DNA of 18,346 nt from Pseudomonadota bacterium. GTDB lineage: Bacteria; Pseudomonadota; Alphaproteobacteria; Ferrovibrionales; Ferrovibrionaceae. Below the pieces are notes generated by a model, which saw nothing but the letters and a program-made list of their open reading frames with translations, was not told the DNA's origin and ran no database searches. The stretch is taken from the NCBI GenBank assembly GCA_021793055.1, contig JAJYTL010000022.1:1055-19400 (forward strand), given 5' to 3'. A program made the translations under genes and the position numbers. Positions 1 through 6,871 of this stretch are shown in pieces; within the stretch, counting starts at the first letter, position 1; every line of letters starts with the position of its first letter.

Positions 1-1
1 C

Positions 2-235
2 GATCTATGGCGCGACTATGCCATCTCCTACGATACCGATTGCTGCTGTTTCGCCGCCTTCCGGCGCGCCAGCGAAATTCCGTTGTTCCGCATCGTCAAG
101 GCCGCCGCCTCGAAGCAAACCGCCCGCACCGGCGCCTATAGCGTCATCGCCGCCAACGGCCAGATCCTGAAGCGGACGAGAGATCTCGCCTCGGCGTTGC
201 GCGCCGTTCCCTGGACCCGGCTGAAGCTGGTCTAG
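2..235 (+). CDS. C-terminal end of an unrecognised protein (partial)
   Basis: This is an open frame that enters from the left edge and ends at TAG (233-235), giving the last 77 residues of a protein whose start lies outside the window. Codon third positions are almost all G or C, as in the surrounding genes, which supports real coding. The fragment has a three-cysteine cluster (DTDCCCF) near its start, a central Ala/Lys-rich stretch and ends in WTRLKLV. It shows no motif I can assign to a family, no membrane segment and no signal peptide in the part seen. The next gene is on the opposite strand, so the two transcripts converge on the hairpin near 276-301. Function unknown; confident only that it is coding. 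Confidence 0.6.
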   Translation, partial: DLWRDYAISYDTDCCCFAAFRRASEIPLFRIVKAAASKQTARTGAYSVIAANGQILKRTRDLASALRAVPWTRLKLV

Positions 236-263
236 CACGGCCCGGGCCGCCGCCGCGCGGGCC

Positions 264-304
264 GTGGAAAAGCAAGGGCCCCCGTCCGAAGACGGGAGCC
301 CCCC
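264..304 (-). terminator. Intrinsic terminator of the small secreted-peptide gene
   Basis: Read on the minus strand, a GC-rich stem (arms at 276-286 and 291-301, one mismatch, TTCG loop at 287-290) is followed by TTGCTTTT at 268-275. A stable UUCG-type loop plus a U-rich tail fits Rho-independent termination about 30 bases after the stop of the gene at 333-503. There is no T run on the plus side, so it probably acts only on the minus strand. Confidence 0.75.
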
Positions 305-332
305 TCAACGCTTCGTCCAGATGGGACGGAGC

Positions 333-503
333 TTACTTCTTCTTCTTCGCAGCGTGCTTCACGACGTGGTGCTTCGCGGCCTTCTTCGCCTGCACCTTCT
401 TGGTCGCGGCCATGGCCGGAGCCGAGACGATCGGGGCCGCGACGAAGCCGACAGCGCCGGCGACCAGGAGGGCGGCGGCGATAGCCTTAAGGGTCTTCAA
501 CAT
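333..503 (-). CDS. Small secreted Lys/His-rich cationic peptide, Asr-like in composition
   Basis: A 56-residue product. I start it at ATG 503 (MLKTLKAIAAALLV), preceded by GGGA about 6 bases upstream; an in-frame TTG four codons earlier lacks a ribosome site. Residues 1-32 form a signal peptide (short basic start, Ala/Val-rich core, SAPAMA then cleavage before Ala33). The predicted mature peptide is only about 24 residues with 10 Lys, 3 His and no acidic residue, ending in four lysines. This Lys/Ala/His pattern (QAKKAAKHH) recalls the repeats of the enterobacterial acid-shock protein Asr, a periplasmic disordered basic protein, but length and full sequence differ, so homology is not shown. 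It stands alone, with its own leader hairpin and terminator. Periplasmic or secreted location is inferred; the role (charge buffering, chaperone, antimicrobial, nucleic-acid binding) is open. Confidence 0.75.
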   Translation of the reverse strand: MLKTLKAIAAALLVAGAVGFVAAPIVSAPAMAATKKVQAKKAAKHHVVKHAAKKKK

Positions 504-532
504 AGATGTTCCCAATGATGGTTAGCGCTATT

Positions 533-550
533 GTCCCGTCACTGCGGGAC
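533..550 (-). promoter_or_regulatory. Leader hairpin upstream of the secreted-peptide gene
   Basis: Perfect 6-bp inverted repeat GTCCCG (533-538) and CGGGAC (545-550) with a 6-base loop. It would lie in the 5' leader of the 333-503 gene, about 30 bases before its start. It could be an mRNA stabiliser or an operator; nothing in the sequence decides. Confidence 0.35.
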
Positions 551-563
551 GGCCGGCTATCAA

Positions 564-591
564 GCAATAAATTGTGGCGGGATTGTGGCAA
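564..591 (-). promoter_or_regulatory. Candidate promoter with two direct repeats for the secreted-peptide gene
   Basis: On the minus strand TTGCCA (591-586) is followed after 16 bases by TATTGC (569-564). The -35 fits well, the -10 only partly. The octamer GCCACAAT occurs twice in the same orientation (589-582 and 578-571), with an 11-bp period, inside this promoter. Two-component regulators of the OmpR/PhoB family bind such tandem repeats one helical turn apart. Promoter and regulator are inferences. Confidence 0.35.
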
Positions 592-880
592 ACTCAGTCT
601 GCATAAAAAATATTCATGGCGTGCAAAGTTTTTCTTTGCGCTTAATAGAACATAGAGCCTTTAAAAAGCCTCAGAAGTAGTTGGTTTCTGCAACCTTTTT
701 GGAATATATAGACAGTATAAGCCTAGTTTTGTCTCTGATATCCCACAAGTTTCATTCGATAAAAGGCGCAAAACGGATTCCGGCGCGACGGTGATCGCGG
801 TTCCGGCGGCAAGGCGGATTTGCCGCTTCGATCGGGATATTCTGCCCGCGAGCCTTTTGTTATGGATTTGTGTCATCTCG

Positions 881-920
881 AAATAAAGAAGGCACCCTCA
901 CGGGTGCCTTCTCTATTCTG
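881..920 (-). terminator. Intrinsic terminator downstream of the Bax-inhibitor-1 gene
   Basis: Perfect 11-bp stem AGAAGGCACCC (887-897) / GGGTGCCTTCT (902-912) with a TCAC loop. On the minus strand it is followed by the T-rich TTTATTTC, so it ends transcription from the gene at 983-1708, about 70 bases after the stop. T residues on the plus side (TCTATTCT) suggest some activity in that direction too. Confidence 0.8.
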
Positions 921-982
921 CGGCGCTGAAGATCAATTCTCAGGACCGATTCGCGGCCCCGGCCGCGCGGCCGACGCCGGGT

Positions 983-1708
983 CTAGCGGCGCTGGCCCAT
1001 GATGTTGAGCAGGAACATGAACAGGTTGATGAAGTCGAGATAGAGCTGGACGGCGCTCATCACCGCCCGCTTGGTCATCATCTCACCCGGCTCGGAGGCG
1101 TAGAACTGCGACTTGATGCGCTGGGTGTCGTAGGCGGTCAAGCCGGTGAAGATCAGCACACCGAGCACCGAGATCAGGAAGCCGAAGGCGCTGCTCTGCA
1201 CGAACAGGTTCACTACCATGGCGATGATGATGCCGATTAGGCCCATGAACAGAAACGAGCCGAAGCGGGTCAGGTCGCGTCCCGTGGTGTAGCCATAGAG
1301 GCTCATGGCGCCGAAGGTGCCGGCGGTGATGAAGAACACCTCGGCGACGCTGCCGAGCTGGTAGACGACGAAGACCGTCGACAGCGAAAGTCCGAAGCTC
1401 GCCACAAAAACCCAATAAAGGATCTCGATGGTGCGCGCCTGCATGCGGTTGATGCCGAAGCTCATGGCCATGAGGATGCCGAGCGGCAGGAGCATGGCGA
1501 CGATGCCAAGGCCGGAGCCGAAAATCACCGACATGGCGGTCGGCGAAAGCGCTAGCGCCACCGCCACGATGCCGCTCAACAGCAGGCCCGAGGCCATGAT
1601 GTTGTACACGCGCAGCATGTATGCGCGCAGGGCCTCGTCGACGGCGGCGGTGTCCACCATGCCGAAGGGCCGGGCGCCGAAAGCGCGTCGTTCTGGATCG
1701 AATGCCAT
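983..1708 (-). CDS. Bax inhibitor-1 / YccA family membrane protein
   Basis: A 241-residue inner-membrane protein, the usual length for bacterial BI-1 (YccA, YbhL and relatives). Start ATG 1708 gives MAFDPERRAFG, with GAGG about 11 bases upstream; the open frame continues further but without a better start. After a soluble N-terminus of about 35 residues come some seven hydrophobic segments. The family motifs are clear: the GLTAYDTQRIK segment late in the protein and the C-terminal LYLDFINLFMFLL. Family members act as pH-sensitive Ca2+ leak channels or modulate the FtsH protease; which applies here cannot be told. It lies 106 bases downstream of the ABC permease on the same strand but has its own promoter-like sequence and terminator, so it is probably transcribed alone at least part of the time. 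Confidence 0.93.
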   Translation of the reverse strand: MAFDPERRAFGARPFGMVDTAAVDEALRAYMLRVYNIMASGLLLSGIVAVALALSPTAMSVIFGSGLGIVAMLLPLGILMAMSFGINRMQARTIEILYWVFVASFGLSLSTVFVVYQLGSVAEVFFITAGTFGAMSLYGYTTGRDLTRFGSFLFMGLIGIIIAMVVNLFVQSSAFGFLISVLGVLIFTGLTAYDTQRIKSQFYASEPGEMMTKRAVMSAVQLYLDFINLFMFLLNIMGQRR

Positions 1709-1720
1709 ACCTAAATACCT

Positions 1721-1771
1721 CGAAGTAAACTTCGTATCGGTCCATATTGGCCTTCGGCCACGTAAAATCAA
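1721..1771 (-). promoter_or_regulatory. Promoter and palindrome in front of the Bax-inhibitor gene
   Basis: On the minus strand TTGATT (1771-1766), a 17-base spacer and AATATG (1748-1743) form a plausible sigma70-type promoter between the permease stop and the BI-1 start. The predicted start site, near 1736, abuts a perfect dyad CGAAGT (1721-1726) / ACTTCG (1729-1734) in the leader, immediately before the ribosome site. A repressor operator or a small translational hairpin are both possible. Confidence 0.45.
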
Positions 1772-1814
1772 GGGAAAGCGGACCCTTTTCCGGCATCCCC
1801 TCGCCGCGGCCGAA

Positions 1815-4340
1815 TCAATGGGTCTCGCGCAATATTTGCGCCGGCGAGACCGAGAGCGCCTGCCAAGTGCCAAAAAGGCCGCAGATCACCGTCACTAGGA
1901 TGCTGCCGAGCGCGGTTACGGCGAGGGTGCCCGGCAGCGGAATCCAGGGCGCGTGCAGAAGCCGGGTCACCACCGCGAAGGCGGCGGCCCAGCCGAGCCC
2001 GCCGGCGATCACCGCCGTCACCATGCCGAGCAGGCCGTATTCCAGGGCATGGGCGGCGAGGACGCCGGCTCGGGTCGCACCCAGCGCTTTGAGAATGGCG
2101 GCTTCGCGCAGCCGCCGGCGTTGGCGCGCCGCGATCGTGCTGCCGAGCACCAGAACCCCGATCAGTAGGGTAATCACGGCGGCGGCATGGGCGGCGCGCC
2201 CGATGCCTGAGATCAGCCGCCCGACCGCCGCCAGGACGTCGCGGAGATTGATGATCGAGACATTGGCGAAGCCTTCGGCGACGGTCTTGTAGAGGCCGAC
2301 TTCCTGCGCCGGCGGCACGCGGGCCGAGGCGAGGAAGGTATGCGGCGCCTGTTCCAGGGTGCCGGGCGAGAACACCATGACGAAATTGATGCCGAGCGAA
2401 TCCCAATCGATGTGGCGGAGGCTCGCGACCTTCGCCGTGACATTCCGCCCCAGCACGTTCACCGTCAGCGCGTCGCCGACGCGCAGGCCGAGCCCCTTCG
2501 CGATGTTAGCGTCGACCGAGACCAACGGCGGTCCCTTGTAGTCGGCCGGCCACCACCGGCCGGCGACCAAAGTCGAGCCCGCCGGCAGCTTGCCGGCGTA
2601 GGTCAGGCCGCGGTCGCCGCGGAGCACCCAGCGGGCGTCCGGCGCGGCCTCGCTCTCCGTCGCCGGCTTGCCGTTGATCGCCATGATGCGGCCGCGCAGA
2701 AGCGGTACCTGCTCGAGCCGGCTCAAGCCGGCGGTGCCGCGCAGCGCCTTGTCGAAGGCGGCAAGCTGCTGCGGCTGGATATCGATGAAGAACAGCGAGG
2801 GCGCCGCCTTGGGTAGGCGGCTCTGCACTTCCTCGCCGAGGTTTCCCTGGATCAGCGCGACCGCGACCAGCAACGCGAAGCCGAGGCCGAGCGACAGCAT
2901 CACCGCCCCGGTGCCGGCGCCGGGGCGCGAGATATTGGCGAGCGCGATGCGGAGCGCCGGCTGCCTGACCCGCGGCAGCCGGCGCAGCAGGGCGGAGAAT
3001 GCGGCCGCGGCCAGGCGGAACAAGACGAAGCTTCCCGCCACGGCGACGATGAATCCGATGGCGAGGCGATTGTCGCCGGCGCTCAGCACCGCGAGCCCGG
3101 CGAGGGCCGCGGTCAAGGCCGCGACGATGGCGATGATCGGCAGGTTCGGCCAGTTGCGGGCCGGCGAGATCAGGTCGCGGAACAATTGTCCGGCCGACAC
3201 GTCGCGGATGCGCGCCAGCGGCCAAAGCGCGAACGCCAGCGCCACCAGAAAGCCGCAGGCCGCGGCCTCGACCAGGGGCAGGGGATAAAGGCCGATATGG
3301 GCCGGCGCGGGCAGCCAGTCGGGCGGCAAGGCGGTGATGCCGAACGGCAAGGCGGCGCCGACGACGAGACCGATCGCGATCCCGATCATGGCCAAGGCCA
3401 AGACTTGCAGCAGGTAGATCTCGAAGAGCAGCCGGCTAGAGGCGCCGAGCGATTTCAGGATCGCGATGGTGACGGTGCGCCGCTCAAGATAGGTCTCGAC
3501 CGCGTTGCCGACGCCGACGCCGCCGATCAAAAGCATGGTCAGACCGACCAGGATGAAGAATCGCGTCGCGCGATCGATCCAGTTCTTGGTGCCGGGGGCG
3601 CCGTTCCGGAAGGTATGGACTTCCCATCCGGCGTCGGGAAAGGCGCGCTCCAGTGCCGCGGCGAAGGCCGCGGCCGAGGCGCTTTGCGGCAGGCGGATGC
3701 GATAGTCCCAATGGACCAGGCTCGCGGGATTGATCAGCTTGGTGGCGGCCAAGCTCGGCAGCGCCACAATGACGCTCGGCCCGAGCGCGAGCCGGCCGCC
3801 GATGGCGTCGGGTTCGTGGGCGATGATGCCGCGGATCTGGTAAACCTCGTCGCCGACCTTCAGCGCGTCGCCGACCTTGAGGTCGAGTCGGCCGAGGACC
3901 GAGGGGCCGACCACGGCGCCGTAGCGGCCGCCGCTTTCAGCCAGGGCGGCGGCGAGTTTCGCCTTCGGCTTGAGCGCGACCGCGCCATAGAGCGGGTACT
4001 TCCCGTCGACGGCCTTGAGTTCGACCAGGATGTGTTTGGCCTTGGTGCTTTCGGCGGCCATCGCCGGCATTTCGGCGACGGTGGAAACCTCGCCGCGCGC
4101 CGCCATCCAAGCGAGTGCCTTGGGATTCGCCTCACGATGCACGAGGCGCGCCTCGACATCGCCGCCGAGGATCGCGCGGCCGTTGTCCTCGAGGCCGCGC
4201 AACAGCGCCTTGGCGGTCGAGCCGACGCCGGCGATGGCCGCGACGCCGAGGGCGAGGCAGATCAAAAAGACGCGGAAGCCGACGAGGCCGTGGTCGAATT
4301 CGCGGCGGGCCAGACGCCAGGCGAGCGTGAGCCTAGGCAA
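1815..4340 (-). CDS. YbbP-like ABC transporter permease (FtsX/MacB type)
   Basis: An 841-residue permease, close to the roughly 800 residues of E. coli YbbP. It has one membrane helix at about 20-41, a first large periplasmic domain at about 45-255, a helix cluster at about 261-450, a second helix at about 478-498 with another periplasmic domain, and a C-terminal FtsX domain at about 720-835. The two FtsX coupling-helix motifs KSLGA (296-300) and KALGA (751-755) are visible, each preceded by an RR-rich loop. The chosen start is TTG at 4340, overlapping the stop of the ATPase gene by 8 bases; it has no strong ribosome site, so translation is probably coupled. Together with the ATPase it would form an envelope complex of the LolCDE/MacB class that moves or extracts lipids or lipoproteins rather than importing solutes. 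Substrate unknown. Confidence 0.9.
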   Translation of the reverse strand: MPRLTLAWRLARREFDHGLVGFRVFLICLALGVAAIAGVGSTAKALLRGLEDNGRAILGGDVEARLVHREANPKALAWMAARGEVSTVAEMPAMAAESTKAKHILVELKAVDGKYPLYGAVALKPKAKLAAALAESGGRYGAVVGPSVLGRLDLKVGDALKVGDEVYQIRGIIAHEPDAIGGRLALGPSVIVALPSLAATKLINPASLVHWDYRIRLPQSASAAAFAAALERAFPDAGWEVHTFRNGAPGTKNWIDRATRFFILVGLTMLLIGGVGVGNAVETYLERRTVTIAILKSLGASSRLLFEIYLLQVLALAMIGIAIGLVVGAALPFGITALPPDWLPAPAHIGLYPLPLVEAAACGFLVALAFALWPLARIRDVSAGQLFRDLISPARNWPNLPIIAIVAALTAALAGLAVLSAGDNRLAIGFIVAVAGSFVLFRLAAAAFSALLRRLPRVRQPALRIALANISRPGAGTGAVMLSLGLGFALLVAVALIQGNLGEEVQSRLPKAAPSLFFIDIQPQQLAAFDKALRGTAGLSRLEQVPLLRGRIMAINGKPATESEAAPDARWVLRGDRGLTYAGKLPAGSTLVAGRWWPADYKGPPLVSVDANIAKGLGLRVGDALTVNVLGRNVTAKVASLRHIDWDSLGINFVMVFSPGTLEQAPHTFLASARVPPAQEVGLYKTVAEGFANVSIINLRDVLAAVGRLISGIGRAAHAAAVITLLIGVLVLGSTIAARQRRRLREAAILKALGATRAGVLAAHALEYGLLGMVTAVIAGGLGWAAAFAVVTRLLHAPWIPLPGTLAVTALGSILVTVICGLFGTWQALSVSPAQILRETH

Positions 4341-5070
4341 GCTGGGACTCAGGCCCGCTCGGCGCGGGCTCCGCGTCGCTCACCTGACCGTCGTCGAGAT
4401 GGACGACGCGGTTGCAGCGGGCGGCGATCGCGGCATCGTGGGTGATGAGCACCAGGGTCGTGCCATGCTGGCGCTGCAGGGCGAAGAGGAGGTCGATCAC
4501 CTGTCGCCCGGTTTCGCGATCGAGATTGCCGGTTGGCTCGTCGGCGAGCAGCAGGCGCGGCTCGGCGGCGACGGCGCGGGCGAGGGCGACGCGTTGCTGC
4601 TCGCCGCCGGACAGTTCCGCCGGATAATGGCCGAGCCGGTTCGCGAGCCCGACATTGGCGAGTTCCGCCTCGGCGCGGGCGAAGGCGTCGCGCCGGCCGT
4701 CGAGCTCCAGGGGCAGGGCCACGTTTTCCAGCACCGTCATGGTCGGGACGAGGTGGAAGGATTGGAACACGATGCCGAGGTTCTCGCGCCGGAAGCGCGC
4801 CAGCTGGTCCTCGTCGAGCGCGGCGAGATCAACGCCGGCGACCCGCACGACGCCGGAATTGGCCGGCTCGAGGCCGGCGATGACCGAAACCATGGTCGAC
4901 TTGCCGGAGCCCGAGGGGCCGACCACGCCGACCGTCTCGCCGGCCGCGACCTTGAGATTGAGGCCGCGGAGGATGTTGACGGCCCCGGCACTGCTCAGCA
5001 GAGTGAGGTGCACGTCCTCGAGAAGGACCATCGCCTCCTCGCCGCCGTCGGAACTGCCGTTACGCGCCAT
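4333..5070 (-). CDS. YbbA/LolD-type ABC transporter ATP-binding protein
   Basis: A 245-residue ATPase with every catalytic motif: Walker A GPSGSGKST (51-59), Q-loop Gln103, signature LSGGEQQRVALAR (153-165), Walker B LLLADEPTGNLD (173-184) and H-loop His211. The LADEPTGNLD form and compact size place it in the LolD/MacB/YbbA group that powers FtsX-type permeases, and such a permease follows immediately (overlap of 8 bases). The start is uncertain: ATG 5070 makes the longest product but its codon overlaps the tesA start on the other strand, whereas ATG 5031 (MVLLEDVHL) has a GAGGAGG just upstream and would give 232 residues. In E. coli the same ATPase-permease pair (ybbA-ybbP) is divergent from tesA, as here. 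Confidence 0.92.
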   Translation of the reverse strand: MARNGSSDGGEEAMVLLEDVHLTLLSSAGAVNILRGLNLKVAAGETVGVVGPSGSGKSTMVSVIAGLEPANSGVVRVAGVDLAALDEDQLARFRRENLGIVFQSFHLVPTMTVLENVALPLELDGRRDAFARAEAELANVGLANRLGHYPAELSGGEQQRVALARAVAAEPRLLLADEPTGNLDRETGRQVIDLLFALQRQHGTTLVLITHDAAIAARCNRVVHLDDGQVSDAEPAPSGPESQLA

Positions 5071-5740
5071 GTACTTTTCCCGCTGCCGATTGAGCCGTTA
5101 TGGCCATCTCTGCCGGCTTGTCAACGCGGCAGTTTTTATTGTCGCGTTTTGTGGCTTTTTGTGGATCGCCCCGGCGCGGGCCGGAACGACGCCGGTTATC
5201 GTGGCCTTCGGCGACAGTTTGACCTCGGGTTACGGGCTCGCTCCGGGGCAGTCGTTTCCGGCGCAACTTCAGGCCTTTCTGCGCCATGAGGGTATCGACG
5301 CGCGGGTGGTGAACGGCGGCGTCGCCGGCGATACCACCGAAGACGGGCGCAACCGTCTTGCCTGGGCTTTGGCCGATCATGCGGGCTATGTGATCCTTGA
5401 GCTTGGCGCGAACGACGCGCTGCGCGGCCTCAACCCGGCGCAGACCGAGGCCAATCTGCGGGCAATGCTCGACATGCTGCGGCGACGCGACGTCAAGGTG
5501 CTGCTCGCCGGAATGAAGGCGCCGGGCAATCTCGGGCAGCGTTACGGCCGGGCTTTCGACGGCATTTATCCCCGTCTCGCCCGCGCCTATCCGGTCGTCT
5601 ATTACCCGTTCTTTCTTGCCGGCGTCGCCTTCAAGCCCGAGCTGAATCAAAAAGATGGCATCCATCCGAACGCTAAAGGCGTGGCCGTGATCGTCCGCCG
5701 CATCGCGCCCTATGTGCGCCGCTTGCTCGACCGGAAATGA
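5069..5740 (+). CDS. tesA: Periplasmic GDSL esterase / acyl-CoA thioesterase I (TesA)
   Basis: A 223-residue SGNH hydrolase with a signal peptide: hydrophobic core at about 18-33 and APARA before the mature protein. The family blocks are all present: GDSL with nucleophile Ser50 (AFGDSLTSGYGL), block II Gly in NGGVAGDTT (82-90), block III GAND with Asn115, and block V DGIHP with Asp196 and His199. The enzyme hydrolyses thioesters and esters (acyl-CoA, lysophospholipids, aryl esters) in the periplasm. The start is uncertain: ATG 5069 overlaps the ATPase ATG on the other strand and has no ribosome site; TTG 5090 would also keep the signal peptide. thpR follows 45 bases later on the same strand. 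Divergence from a YbbA/YbbP pair matches the E. coli locus. Confidence 0.9.
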   Translation: MYFSRCRLSRYGHLCRLVNAAVFIVAFCGFLWIAPARAGTTPVIVAFGDSLTSGYGLAPGQSFPAQLQAFLRHEGIDARVVNGGVAGDTTEDGRNRLAWALADHAGYVILELGANDALRGLNPAQTEANLRAMLDMLRRRDVKVLLAGMKAPGNLGQRYGRAFDGIYPRLARAYPVVYYPFFLAGVAFKPELNQKDGIHPNAKGVAVIVRRIAPYVRRLLDRK

Positions 5741-5785
5741 GCGCCGCGGGGCCCGCGCCGGCGCCGGTCGAGAGGGGACCGGGTC

Positions 5786-6328
5786 ATGATCCGCTTGTTC
5801 GTCGCTGTCAGCCTGCCGGAGGCGGTGCGGCTCGCGCTTTCCGGCCTCGCCGCCGGCCTGCCCGGTGCGGCCTGGGTGCGGCCGGAAAGTCTGCACCTCA
5901 CGCTGCGCTTCATCGGCAATGTGAATGACCGCCTCGGCCGCGACGTCGCCGCCGCGCTTGGCGAGATCGAGGCGCCGCGCTTCGATCTCGTTCTCGACCG
6001 TCTCGGCCAGTTCGGCCGCGGTGCCAAGGTCGATACGCTGTGGGCCGGGGTAAGACCCGAGCCCCGGCTCGACCGCCTGCAGGCCAAGGTCGAAACCGCG
6101 CTGATCCGCCTCGGCCTCGAGCCAGAGCGGCGCAAATACCATCCCCATGTCACCCTGGCGCGGCTCAAGAGCGCGCCGGCGCGGCGGGTCGCCGATTTCC
6201 TCGGCGCGGTCGGGACCATCCCGGCGCGGACCTTCGCGGTCGACGCCTTCATGCTGTATTCAAGTCATCTGTCGCGCTCGGGCGCGATTTACCGCGAGGA
6301 GGCGGTCTATCCGCTGCGCTTCGCATAG
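5786..6328 (+). CDS. thpR: RNA 2',3'-cyclic phosphodiesterase (ThpR, LigT-like 2H family)
   Basis: A 180-residue cytoplasmic enzyme of the 2H phosphoesterase superfamily. The two catalytic HxTx motifs are at HLTL (37-40) and HVTL (120-123), about 80 residues apart as usual, and the start MIRLFVAVSLP is typical. The family opens 2',3'-cyclic phosphate ends on RNA; the E. coli member was first described as a 2'-5' RNA ligase. ATG 5786 follows GAGAGGGGA at a good distance. It is probably cotranscribed with tesA. A 9-bp hairpin (6328-6336 with 6343-6351, one G-T pair) starts at the last base of the stop codon but has no T run, so it is at best a weak terminator. Confidence 0.92.
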   Translation: MIRLFVAVSLPEAVRLALSGLAAGLPGAAWVRPESLHLTLRFIGNVNDRLGRDVAAALGEIEAPRFDLVLDRLGQFGRGAKVDTLWAGVRPEPRLDRLQAKVETALIRLGLEPERRKYHPHVTLARLKSAPARRVADFLGAVGTIPARTFAVDAFMLYSSHLSRSGAIYREEAVYPLRFA

Positions 6329-6427
6329 CGCCGCGCCGAGTTGCGCGGTGCCATATCGCGCTTCATCGAACTATTGCTCGGGCCGCGAAGGCTTGGCAGG
6401 CGGAGATGGCGGCGGCTGAAAAAGCTG

Positions 6428-6479
6428 AAAAACAAGGCGCTTCCCCCACGGGGCCCTTGAGCCGCGCGAGAGGAAGCGC
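6428..6479 (-). terminator. Intrinsic terminator of the cold-shock gene
   Basis: On the minus strand arms GCGCTTCC (6479-6472) and GGAAGCGC (6444-6437) close a GC-rich loop of 27 bases that can pair further inside. The stem is followed by CTTGTTTTTC (6436-6427). It sits about 30 bases after the stop of the gene at 6512-6715. Confidence 0.75.
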
Positions 6480-6511
6480 AAAAACGCAGTGTCGAGTCGG
6501 GTATAAGGCGT

Positions 6512-6715
6512 TCAAAGCGGCTTCAGATTGACCGCCGCGCTTTTCCCCCGCTCCGTCGCAATTTCGTAGCTGATCTTCTGGCCCTCATCGAGCGATTTCA
6601 GGCCAGCACGCTGCACGGCGCTGATATGAACAAAGACGTCTTTCGAGCCATCGCTTGGCACGATGAACCCGAAGCCCTTCGCCGGGTTGAACCACTTCAC
6701 AGTGCCAGTCGCCAT
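6512..6715 (-). CDS. Cold-shock domain protein (CspA family)
   Basis: A 67-residue single cold-shock domain, the usual size. RNP1 KGFGFI is at 13-18 and RNP2 VFVHI at 27-31, after the characteristic start MATGTVKWFNPAKG. It binds single-stranded RNA and DNA and melts mRNA structure; alphaproteobacteria carry several paralogues, only some cold-induced, so the name cannot be made more exact. Start ATG 6715 is fixed by a strong AAAGGAGG nine or so bases upstream; the open frame runs on to 6877 but that part is non-conserved leader. A TGCTATGCT extended -10-like sequence lies directly before the ribosome site. The gene stands alone between its terminator and a divergent dapB. Confidence 0.95.
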   Translation of the reverse strand: MATGTVKWFNPAKGFGFIVPSDGSKDVFVHISAVQRAGLKSLDEGQKISYEIATERGKSAAVNLKPL

Positions 6716-6794
6716 CCTGGCCTCCTTTAAGCATAGCAGAGACGCGCACCGACGCGACACGGACCAATCGAGGCTTGCGGGAAACATGCTGATT

Positions 6795-6828
6795 TTCGCC
6801 CTCGGGGCGAAGCGGCAAGCGTTGCCGC
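6795..6828 (-). promoter_or_regulatory. Two adjacent hairpins in the cold-shock gene upstream region
   Basis: Two perfect 7-bp stem-loops stand end to end: TTCGCCC (6795-6801) / GGGCGAA (6805-6811), and GCGGCAA (6812-6818) / TTGCCGC (6822-6828), each with a 3-base loop. They lie 80-115 bases upstream of the cold-shock start. If transcription begins further upstream they are in its 5' leader, where family members often carry temperature-sensing RNA structures; this role is inferred. Confidence 0.4.
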
Positions 6829-6871
6829 AGCGTGGATTGATGGCTTTTTTGATCTCATGGATGGGGGTTCC

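Larger units (their letters stand above)
504..880. other. AT-rich intergenic region without a convincing gene
   Basis: About 380 bases between the secreted-peptide gene and the terminator of the Bax-inhibitor gene. From about 560 to 770 the base composition is far richer in A and T than anywhere else here. It holds the promoter candidate and leader hairpin described separately, a hairpin GCAAAG (623-628) / CTTTGC (634-639) with a TTTTT loop, and a 7-bp hairpin GCGGCAA (806-812) / TTGCCGC (820-826). A 71-codon minus-strand frame (661-876) is present, but its codon use is unlike the neighbours and it has no ribosome site, so I do not call it. Confidence 0.6.

Noticed and set aside
661..876. A 71-codon minus-strand frame in the AT-rich gap
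   Set aside because: Codon use is unlike the neighbouring genes, there is no ribosome site, and no motif is visible. It might be a relic, but coding cannot be supported.
3186..4445. A 419-codon frame antisense to the ABC permease
   Set aside because: Low-complexity Arg/Asp/Gly/Ala composition, spans two genes on the other strand, no recognisable domain.
6437..6479. Hairpin first considered as part of a tRNA-like gene
   Set aside because: No cloverleaf can be built; the stem followed by TTGTTTTT on the minus strand is explained by a terminator.
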